Assembly: GCA_958450365.1 (NCBI GenBank)
Contig: CAUEEP010000741.1
Span: forward strand, 4,505,501-4,569,500
Direction of reading: 5' to 3'
Length of the DNA: 64,000 nucleotides
Source: Mesorhabditis belari
Taxonomy: Eukaryota; Nematoda; Chromadorea; Rhabditida; Rhabditidae
Part shown: piece by piece, positions 35,801 through 44,699 of the stretch
How the letters are laid out: each line of letters opens with the position of its first letter
Position numbering within the stretch: position 1 is the stretch's first letter
The notes under the pieces: generated by a model
Databases searched by the model: none
Told to the model about the DNA's origin: nothing
What the model saw: the letters and a program-made list of their open reading frames with translations, nothing else
Position numbers and translations under genes: made by a program

Positions 35801-36401
35801 AGAGTTCTTTACAAAAAATGTGATTTCGTTATTTAACTACTTTTCTTGTTCACGAATTTCCAAACAAATTCCATTCCAACCTGAATTTTCAACAGTTTAC
35901 AAGCAATTTAACTAAAACTTGGAACTAAAACCATAAAGTTATTTCGTTTTTTTAGATAAAAAGTACCCATTTTCTGCACTCAATTTCCTCTCGATCCAAT
36001 CCTCTAATTTCCCACCGCTAACTGGTATTTCCATAGAGAAAATGACTGGAAACGACCTTGTGTTTTCTCTTTTCGTTCGCAAAATTTCTCTTTTCGTCGA
36101 TTTGTAGAAAAAAAAACAAGCAAACAATGTGGCTCGAATGGAGGGCGGACACTTCGCTTTTTTGAGATGAAAAATGTCAAGAAACGGTGTTGCAGAGAGG
36201 AGTTAGGATACTCAAACTAGTACCCAGCACTTAGCTGATGAAAGACAAGTGCGTGGGCCTTTTTTGGTGGAAGTTGTTAATATGTTTTTGCTTTGTTTTG
36301 TTTTGTTTTGTGCTTTCTTTTCTTTTGTTTTGTTCTCTTTTCTTTTCTTTTCTTTTCTTTTCTCTTTTAAATCTTCCCCACTTTAAAAAAAAGATTGAAT
36401 T

Positions 36402-36783
36402 TTGGTGGGACAAATGCGACCTTTTTTTGCGCACCTGGACATTTGCGCACCTTAGGCAAGGCCGTAAAGCTTCAAAAATCTTTCCCTACAAGGGAATCGT
36501 ATGCCTAGATTCCGAATTTCGACAAATCAGACCTCGTTGACACGTCAAATTTGGACTAAAAGGCAAAAACTACGCAACTTAACGCTTTTCCGCTGTTTTT
36601 GCCTTTTAGCCCAAATTTGACGTGTCAGCGAGGTCTGATTTGTCGAAATTCGGAATCTACGCATACGATTCCCTTCTATGGAAACTTTTTGAAGCTCTAC
36701 GACCTTTCCTAAGGCCTTTTCCAGCAAAAAAAAGGTGCGCAAATGTCCAGGTGCGCAAAAAGAAGGTCGCATTTGTCCCACCC
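36402..36783. mobile_element. Large palindromic element
   Basis: Left GGTGGGACAAATGCGACC is mirrored by GGTCGCATTTGTCCCACC at the right. Inner pairs include GCGCACCTGGACATTTGCGC, GATTCCGAATTTCGACAAAT and AATTTGGACTAAAAGGCAAA. Arms are roughly 170 bp with a 20-30 bp loop. Confidence 0.88.
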
Positions 36784-37134
36784 CCAATTTTTCTTAATTC
36801 CTCGATTTTCAATTTGATCGAAAGTGATTTGATCGATCAATCATTTTTGTTTTTTCTCTGCAATCCCAGAGTTGAATAGGAGTTTTAAAAACGAAGTTAC
36901 AATAGTTACAATGCTTTTTAACAATAAAACACATTGAAAACCTTCTTGTAAAATTGCTAGACAAGAATTTTCTTTTCTAAATTCTTTTCTAAATTCTTTT
37001 CCAAATTCTTTTCTAAATTTTTTCTTTATTTTCAAAGTCAACAACTTTTTTTATGATTTCTAATGCTCACGATTAGCCTTTTCGCTTTCCCAATTGTTTC
37101 TTGAAACAATTTCAAGAGTTTTTGAAAGAAAAAT

Positions 37135-37139
37135 TGCAG
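37135..37139 (+). promoter_or_regulatory. Splice acceptor abutting the Ig-gene ATG
   Basis: AAATTGCAG ends at the base before the ATG. In nematodes this is common where a spliced leader is joined to the first exon. It decides the start only if no upstream coding exon exists. Confidence 0.45.
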
Positions 37140-40100
37140 ATGGCCCCGCCAGCGATCTACGGAGAACCAAAAATCATCTCAGCTGATGGAAATGTTACAC
37201 TAGAGGTCGGTGATTTGAAAAGTGAACTCAACTATTGATTGGAATCTTTCAACTGCTCAATTTCAATAAGAATTTCAATAAGAATTTCAAAAAGAATAGG
37301 AAATTTGGGTTAAAACTGTTTTGCAAATTAATTTGTTTGGAAGTTTCAGCTGTTTTCAGCTGATTAACCTTGAGCTTTTTTCAGAAATGATACAACGAAA
37401 AGACACGAGTTACATTAATCGTTACGGCTTTTCAATACGAGTTAATATTGTAAAAGAATCTACTATATATAGTAAACAGCAATCTATATAGAATCTAGAT
37501 AACAAAGGAAATAGTTCAATATAGTAAAGGAATCTACTATATAAAAGGGAAGTGTCCGTCCGTCGGTACTCGTCATCTTTACGTCGAATTCTCTGCTTCT
37601 CATGGACCGATTTACATTATTTTTAGTTTATTTGCCTTAGAATTCTATGTAGTTGTGCATCTCATATTTCGTTTTTTAAATAGCAAAAGTCACGACACAA
37701 TCGGGAGTCGAACCTGGACTAAAGCTACAGTAAACTACAGTAGAACTAGAGTAAACTGGACTTCTGGGCCGTAGACAAGCGCGCTACCGACTCCGCCAAA
37801 GGTGAAAAGCTGGAAATTGCGAAAATTTACATACGAAAAAGAGAAAAAGCACCAAGCAAAGCTTACTTACTTTAGTAAACACTACTAGGCAGTAACTTTT
37901 TGGAAGTTTAGTGAGTAAGATAAATCTAAAGTGTTCGAAGCAAGCCATTTGCTTGTTTTTGACTAAGATTGAATTAAAGAATTGTATTGAATGCATTAAT
38001 TGGCATTAATTGGCATTAGTTAGTATTAATTAGTATTAATTGACATTAATTAGCATTCATTGACAGCATTTGCATTCATTGGAAATCATTGGCATTCATT
38101 GGAATTCATTGGCATTCATTGACATTAATTAGCATTAATTGGCATTAATTTGCATTCATTGACATTAATTTGCATTAATTTGCATTCATTGGCATTCATT
38201 AAGTTTACTTTAGCAAATTCTGTGACTCTGCTCTTCACTAGCCGACTTTTGAAACGTAAGGAGCGTAAGGGAAAGGAGCGCCCACACTTTAAGACCAAAT
38301 GGCCACCTCATCCCTTTTCTGCTCTTCACTAGCCGACTTTTGAAACGTAAACAAAGCCCAAGATTGCATTGAAAAGATTCAACCAAATGGCTCTTGGTTT
38401 CAGCCTTTTTCTTTCGGGAGCTTTTTTGTCTCACTTAACTCTTTTCTCTGACAGGTGACAAAAAAATGCTGCAAGTGAGGGGAAAGGAGCGCCCACACTT
38501 TAAGACCAAATGGCCACCTCATCCCTTTTCTCTGTCTCCACTTTCAACACCACCTACTCAAATGTTGATTGTGAAATTGTGAAATTGAGACAAACAAGCT
38601 AGCAATTTTGAAGAGAAATCTATATCTAAAAAGTTTTTTGTACCCGACTTCTCAATGTTCCTTGAATGCAGCTAAAGATCTGAATGTCTTAGTGTTTGAA
38701 TATTGATTATTCTGACTACTGTAATGGCTATGGGACTTGGATTTTACAGTATCTTTAAGTTGGAATTGATTTAAACGCCTTGTTTAGGCTTTTTTAAACT
38801 CTTTATCTTGTAAATTACCCTTAAAATCATTTGTAGATAATCTCAAATCCAGAAAAAACCATTCGTAGACACATTTTTACAAAGCCAATTGTCCAATCCC
38901 AAATGATCGATTGCTTCAATGAAAAAAAACTCTTTTAATCTTTGAATCTTTGAGGTTGTTGTAACCGGAGCCGATCCAGTAAAAACGAAATGGCTTTTGG
39001 GTGACCGAGAATTGGAAGAAAGCGACAATTATGTGTTCTCCCACTCCGATGAGGGAGGAAACAGAAAGAAATTGACCTGTTTGATTAAGGTGAGATTTTC
39101 TCAAGATCAGAGCATTTTTCAAGCATTTTAGCCAGTAGATTAGTAGCTTTTAAACGCAAATGCTTTAGGAATTCGACAAACCGTTGGCTGGTGAGTACAA
39201 AGCGAAATTCTTCTCGGCTGATGGAGAGAACAGTGCCGCTTTCACTGTCACTGTTGGAGGTGGGTGAAGTGAAGAAGAACTGTTCTAGAGCTTTTTCTAG
39301 AACTTGTTCTAGAGATTGTTCTAGAGCTTGTTCTAGAGCTTGTTCTAGAGCTTGTTCTAGAACTAGAAAAGGGGTTCAAAATATTAAAAATGATTTCATT
39401 TTGATATAGAAATGAAGGATAAGATAGATTATATAAGATATGGATAGATTTGCATTTGCATTTGCTATACACGAAATAGCTTTGTTTGAAATTCAAATAG
39501 TCCAAATGAATAGTCCAAAATAGTCCAAAATAGTCCAAAATAGTTCAAAATCGTCCAGTTCGAATAGTCCAAAAGGAACTGTGATTATGCCTCAGCCTGT
39601 ATTTATGTGTTTCCTTGATGTTGATCAATTAAAGTAGTTGACAAAGTTGATTTAACAATTTATTTATTGGGAAAGTAATTCTTTATTTATTATTTATTTA
39701 TTTATTCTTTATTTATTGAGTAATTCTTTTCAAAACAAAAGCTCGACAACGAATTTGATCAAAGAGAAACAATTGCTAGGAAATGGCGGACAAATAGGGG
39801 CACAAATAGGGGCACAAATAGGGGCACAAATAGGCCGACTTTAACACTGAAGTTAGAAAACACTTCAGTTAACAAATAAATAATCTGCGGGAAATGATTT
39901 AAAACAACTATAAAATTCTCAAGAGTTTTAAAACCTTACCGTAAATCCTGTACCCCACCCCCATAATGACGGTGCGGAGTGTTGGGTAGTCTAGCTTTGA
40001 ACGAGTTTTTCTCGACACGAGTTTATGCTACAATGCGCGTTTAAATATCAAAAAATAGCTGAAATTCAGGGCTATTTTTTGATACCAAAGACACATTTTT

Positions 40101-43029
40101 TGAAAGTACGGGCGCTTCGAAAAAAATGAAATACTAAAAAACTTTTGTGACTACGCGACTGTACGAGGGGGGTTGGGTACTATTACAGTATTTACGGTAA
40201 GTCCTGTAAGCCAGGCTAGTCAGGGGTGGCCAGAAGTCAGATCAGAGCTGGCATACCAAATTAAAAATACTTTTAATACGCCAGAAAGCATGGGTTTTCA
40301 TTCTACTGCACAAAATACAATTAAGATTACCCCAAAAGCCATTGTCTCGTCGTTGATTGGAAAATAGACGTGATGTGAAATAGTCAACTGGAGTCCCATC
40401 CACCCATGAGTACTTATTAACCTAAGTACTTATTAAATTAGCCAACTCACTCATAATTTGTCATCTTCGGGTCGGGCTTATCGAAGACAGTAATAGTTGG
40501 TATGTAATTACGGTATGTAATTTCCAGATGCCCCCGAATTCCACGATAAGCCTCATATTGTTCAAAGGGATGGCGGAAACGTTATTGTGATCAAAGTCCG
40601 TGCAAAATCTCATCTCGAGATGAAGGCTGAATGGTTCAAGGTTTGATTTAGACAATTCATATAGAATATAAATTTTATTGCGCTATTTTAAGGCCCTTAA
40701 AATCTATTCTGATTTTAGGATGACAAGCCTGTTAAATGTAACGATCGAGTGAAAGCTGTTGTGAAGAAAGACGATAAGGTGCGTTCTAAAGTTCCACAAG
40801 CTACAAAGTCTTGTAAAATGGCTATTGAATCGGATTTGAATTTTCTTTGTTGATAGAAACATGAAATGTCTAAAGACTAAAGCTACTCGAGACATAAAAT
40901 TATTGGGTTGGTGAATTGAAAACCGCGGGCTATTGTCATATGTGACAGTTTGAGCACTTGTTATTTATAATGTATAATACTTATTATGCTATAATGCTTA
41001 GTTTTAAATCAAAAACTTTAGGATAAGCTACATTGAGTCACAATCCAAATAGTGATTTCGATACTTTCTCGTCATATTAACCCAGAAAACATCTAAACTC
41101 GATCATCAAATTCATTTTGAAACTAAATTTTGAAACCCCAAACGCTTCGAGCCACAAAATCTGCATTTCTTTTACATTACATTTCAAAATTCACATTTCT
41201 CCTTATTCTTTAGACAATTTAGTTGTGTCAAATGCAAATATTGGGTTGGTGAATTGAAAACTGTCGGCTATTGTCATATGTGACAGTTTGAGCACTTTCT
41301 ACAAAAGAAACCCATTTTGGTGTCAATGGAAAAGTTGTAGAGAATCAAAAATCAAGCTTATATCCAAATTTTCAGAACGATTCAAAAACTAGCTTTCAAG
41401 AAATGCCAAATTTAAGAAAGAAATGCCAAATCTTCACAAAACTTGCATTTTAAGCGAAACTACTAAGTGTATCTTTTTGAAAATTTGGCTATAAGCTTGA
41501 TTTTTGATTCTCTACAACTTTTCCATTGACACCAAAATGGGTCTCTTTTGAAGAAAGTGCTCAAACTGGGATCTCCAGTCTCCATCTCCAGTCCTCCATT
41601 TTTGAGTCTCACACTTGTCTCACACACAAACCAAAATCCTACTACGAAAAAGGAATCTGCAAATTGCCTGTAAAATGGGCAGAAGTCGTCAATAATAATG
41701 GAATTATAATAATGGAATATTTCGAATGAGTTCATGGTTTTATGTTCAATAAATTTTAGTTCAAAGTCCCGCAGTTTTCAATTCACCAACCCAATAGATA
41801 GATTAGATAGAAAATGATGACAAGATTACGGTAATCCAATTTAAATCTATTTACTATTATTTATTCTTGTAGCAAAAGGCATTTTGAAATTTCGGTAAAT
41901 AGAAATTTTGAAAAAAAATTGCTTAATTTCCTTAGAACTAGTGACTTTCGAGGATGTTGCTGGGAATTGCTGGATAGCAAGACGACCCTTAATGCAATCA
42001 AATACAGTGAACAGTTGGGAAAGGTGAATGGATCCCTGAAGAAGAATAGGCCCTCCAAGTCAAAGATCGTTCTCATCCACGATAACGCGCGCCCTTATGT
42101 TGCAAAACTGACTCGCTCTAAAATAAATAGCCTTGTTTGGGAATTTTTGGCGCATCCCCCATACAGTTCGGACCTCGCCCCTTCTGATTACTATTTATTT
42201 CGGACCATCAGTAATGAGTTTGCGGGAGAACACTTCGATTCAGAAGAAGCAGTCAAAAATTGGCTTGAAAGTTTTTCGATTCAAAACCAAAATCCAACTA
42301 CGAAAGAGGAATCCGCAAATTGCCTGTAAAATGGGCCTGAAGTCGTCAATAATAATGGAAATCGTTTGGAAAGAATTGATGGCTTTATGTGCAATAAATT
42401 TTAGTTCAAAGTCCCGCAGTTTTGAATTCACCAACCCAATAAATACAAATGACGTACAATAGAAATGAAAATGACCTTTAGATAGACTAAACTTTAGATG
42501 ACAAATACATTTTATTAAATTTACGTTTAATTTGCATTCAACTAATCCAATCCAAGTCCAATCCGGATCCAATCCAAATTATCCAAACTTTGAACTAAAA
42601 TTGATTCAAAGTTTCAAAGTTAAAGGACTAAACAGGCAATGAGCTATCAAAGAGGATGAAGCCAAATACAAGGCTTTTATCTTGATCAGATGATCCAGAT
42701 GATCCAGATTTTTCAACAGCTGGCTAGAAACAAAAGGAAAAACTCAAGATCGCTCATTGTTATCAAGATAGCTCATTGTTATCAAGATAGCTCAAGATAG
42801 CTCAAGATAGCCTGTTTAGTCCTTTAACTTTGAAACTTTGAATCAATTTTAGTTCAAAGCCCGGCAGTTTTCAATTCACCAAAACCAAAATAATTTCCAG
42901 GACAAGGACGGCTATCAATTCCTCTTGGAGATCACGGGTCCAATCAAAGAGGATGAAGCCAAATACAAATGTGTCGTCAAGAATTCCGAGGGTCAAAACC
43001 AGCAAAGTCTGAACTTGTGTTTTGATTAG
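37140..43029 (+). CDS. Small two-Ig-domain (I-set) protein, muscle-type
   Basis: Six exons keep phase: 37140-37205, 38955-39089, 39169-39259, 40528-40640, 40719-40778, 42901-43029 (197 residues). There is no signal peptide, so it is probably cytoplasmic. Domain 1 (about 1-98) has the Ig tryptophan in TKWLLGDREL and LAGEYKAKFFSADG; domain 2 (about 99-197) has AEWFKDDKPV and DEAKYKCVVKNSEG. The K-x-x-W-x-K-D-x-x-P and D-x-x-x-Y-x-C patterns match I-set domains of nematode sarcomere proteins such as twitchin or DIM-1. A direct assignment is not made. The ATG directly follows a TTGCAG acceptor, compatible with trans-splicing or with an upstream exon I did not find. The exon 2 acceptor (TTTGAG) is weak. 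AATAAA at 43233-43238. Intron 5 holds nested mariner DNA and a stray copy of exon 6 sequence (AAGAGGATGAAGCCAAATAC at about 42650). Confidence 0.88.
37532..37800 (-). mobile_element. SINE-like element with tRNA-derived head
   Basis: On the minus strand the head reads TTTGGCGGAGTCGGTAGCGC (A-box region), then GCTTGTCTACGGCCCAGAAG, an inserted piece of the 35544 tandem repeat, and the B box GGTTCGACTCCC. The far end is ACACTTCCCTTTTATATAGT. The element at 46488-46871 has the same head, body and end. tRNA-like head plus shared body and tail is the SINE plan. Confidence 0.65.
37985..38210. repeat. CATTAATTGG 10-bp array
   Basis: About 22 degenerate copies of GCATTAATTG, ACATTAATTA or GCATTCATTG; in intron 1 of the Ig gene. 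Confidence 0.88.
38210..38560. repeat. Duplicated ~65 bp segment
   Basis: GAAAGGAGCGCCCACACTTT followed by AAGACCAAATGGCCACCTCA occurs at 38270 and again at 38481. A neighbouring segment, CTCTTCACTAGCCGACTTTT, occurs at 38229 and 38321. No coding function was recognised. Confidence 0.8.
39285..39370. repeat. 12-bp TCTAGAGCTTGT array
   Basis: Seven copies immediately after exon 3 of the Ig gene. The arginine/serine-rich frames over it are artefacts of the period-12 repeat. Confidence 0.9.
39936..40199. mobile_element. TACCGTAAAT-family element, most complete copy
   Basis: Ends TTACCGTAAAT and ATTTACGGTAA are inverted repeats. The body has AATGACGGTGCGGAGTGTT, CGAGTTTTTCTCGACAC, ATGCTACAATGCG and a hairpin around TATCAAAAAATAGC. 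Related copies are at 2418, 26400, 31010 and 45590. About 264 bp, no coding capacity; a MITE-like family. Confidence 0.85.
41241..41794. mobile_element. Family A mariner derivative nested in a mariner
   Basis: Ends TTGGGTTGGTGAATTGAAAA and TTTTCAATTCACCAACCCAA with TA on both sides. The interior is colinear with 12396-12938, including the transposase C-terminal KLPVKWAEVVNNNG and the inverted repeat around GAGCACTTTCT. Confidence 0.9.
41930..42376 (+). pseudogene. Mariner transposase C-terminal fragment
   Basis: The frame reads VLIHDNARPYVAKLTRSKIN, then HPPYSSDLAPSDYYLFRTIS: the HDNARPH catalytic-Asp block and the HPPYSPDLAPSDYHLF block of mariner transposases. The last catalytic Asp (LAPSD) is present; the first catalytic block is absent. 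After residue 120 the frame shifts at TCCAACTACGAAAGAGGAAT into the conserved RGIxKLP tail. Non-functional. Confidence 0.92.
42594..42885. repeat. Hairpin carrying an exon 6 fragment and a mariner end
   Basis: TTGATTCAAAGTTTCAAAGT at 42601 is mirrored by ACTTTGAAACTTTGAATCAA near 42845. Between them sits TCAAAGAGGATGAAGCCAAA, a copy of 24 bp of exon 6. Just right of the hairpin is a solo mariner right end (GGCAGTTTTCAATTCACC). Confidence 0.75.
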
Positions 43030-44699
43030 ATTTCCAATCTTTTCCAATCTTTTTCTTTTTCAATTCTTGTTGCTCAAATTTTTCTGGTCACAAATATCTC
43101 TCCCGGTTTTCTAAAGCCTTTTTGTAGCCGATTTGCTGGCATATCAATTTAGATTCACCGAAAATTGTTTCTCAAATAGTCTCTATTCAAATCAATTCAA
43201 TTGCTTCTTACATTAATCTTTCAAATTAATTTAATAAAGATGAGAGAAATAAAGATGAGAAAATTGTGAAGAAAACAAAGCCAGTATGAATTATTTAGTA
43301 GATCAGATTAAAGGAATCACGAGAAAATGCATTTCATTGTTTTCTCAACATTGGAAAATGAGATACACATCAAAAATGAAAGAGTGATGGTGAATTTAGA
43401 CTTGATAAAGTTATTGAAAAGGATATTCAGTCAATTGTTCAGTCATTTTCTTTGTTTTTCGAGCCAGCATCTCAAATTGAACTTTTCCTACATGTACAAG
43501 TGCGAAACAACAAAAATATGACACTCTAAGATGTGTTAAACATTGAAAAATTAAAGAAACGGAACAGTATGACTTGTTAAAGTTATCAGTTATCTAGCTT
43601 CAGTATATCAACTTCTATTCTCAACTAATGTTCTATGCATTCCCCTAATAAACTTGCTCTGTATAACTAATTTGCTGATTTGCTCTGTATCACGAATTAC
43701 TAGTGTACTTTCTCTTGAACTCACTAGACGTAGCTTGACCTGTGTAGAGTGTATGCATCTCAAACAAAGCTTTCTAAAAAGCCCGCAAACTACCGCAGTT
43801 CTCATGCTAAAGCGTGTGACAATGATTCAACAAAGCTCCAAGAAACAATATATTGGCACGGTAACAAAAAGAAATCACTTACGAAAGTTGTGGAAGTATC
43901 TCGAACAAAAGAAAACAACTTTCACAAGACAAATGAGAAAAATCCAATGAGGCGTCCTTTTATACGGATTGAGGCGTCCTTTTATACGCGTCTGAGGCGT
44001 CCTTTTATACGAAGTGAGGCGTCCTTATATACGAACTGAGGCGTCCTTATATACGGAGTGAGGCCTCCTTTTATACGGAGTGAGGCGTCCTTTTATACGG
44101 AGTGAGGCCTCCTTTTATACGGACTGAGGCGTCCTTTTATACGGAGTGAGGCGTCCTTATATACGGAGTGAGGCCTCCTTTTATACGCGTCTGAGGCGTC
44201 CTTTTATACGCGTCTAAGCGCGACATTGTTTAGGGTACGGTATTTCTGGTGTCTTATTATTGTCTATTGTCTTATTGACTGTGGCAGCTTTTTGGTGACT
44301 CGTCACAGTCCCGATAGTACTCAACAACTTCGAACTCTTGAAAACACTTCCGATATTGCCTCTTCGTTGCCTTTCTATTCAAAATTCTGACACAAAGAAC
44401 AGAAATCACCTAAACAATGTAGTCAGAGCATAAGTTTTCTATAACCTATGACAAGATTCCAATGCATTCATTCAAATTCTCTTTCTTTCATTTCTATGAA
44501 TCCGTCTTTAACCGGCTCTCTTCGCATGACAATAACTTCTTCTACTTCGTTTTTTCGTCATAATCCCTTTTCTTTTATTTCTTTCCAAATCTATTCACCG
44601 TTCCTCACCAATCAGAAATTATTGGATCCACCGATAATCTGGTAGACCGTATATAAACTTGAACAAATCTTACTTTGTACCCGATTTTTCTGTCTGCTG
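43030..44699. other. Intergenic region, Ig gene to Srt gene
   Basis: Contains the 3' flank of the Ig gene and the 22-bp array at 43951-44219. The ORFs at about 43654-44039 and 44448-44645 have no recognisable homology, acceptors or signal sequences and I do not call them. Confidence 0.6.
43951..44219. repeat. 22-bp minisatellite
   Basis: Twelve copies of GAGGCGTCCTTTTATACGGA plus GT or CT; variants ACGCGTCT and CCTTATATACG. Each unit carries a TATA-like TTTTATAC. Confidence 0.93.

Larger units (their letters stand above)
33256..37139. other. Intergenic region, lipase to Ig gene
   Basis: No gene was found. It holds copy 2 of the ~930 bp repeat, a hairpin MITE, a 57-60 bp array and a large palindrome, listed separately. 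About 34860-35300 is less repetitive and GC-richer (contains GAAAAACGAACGG and a GGGAGGGGAGGGGG run) and might be regulatory for the Ig gene; no specific site is claimed. Confidence 0.6.
40903..42439 (+). mobile_element. Degenerate mariner (family A) with nested derivative
   Basis: Left end TTGGGTTGGTGAATTGAAAA at 40903 and right end TTTGAATTCACCAACCCAA at 42439 are inverted repeats flanked by TA. The 3' half of a transposase gene survives at 41930-42329. The 5' half is missing and replaced by unrelated AT-rich sequence and by a second element at 41241-41794. It occupies intron 5 of the Ig gene. Confidence 0.85.

Noticed and set aside
43654..44039. Two ~97-codon frames ending in repeats
   Set aside because: No homology or signal; both run into the 22-bp minisatellite.
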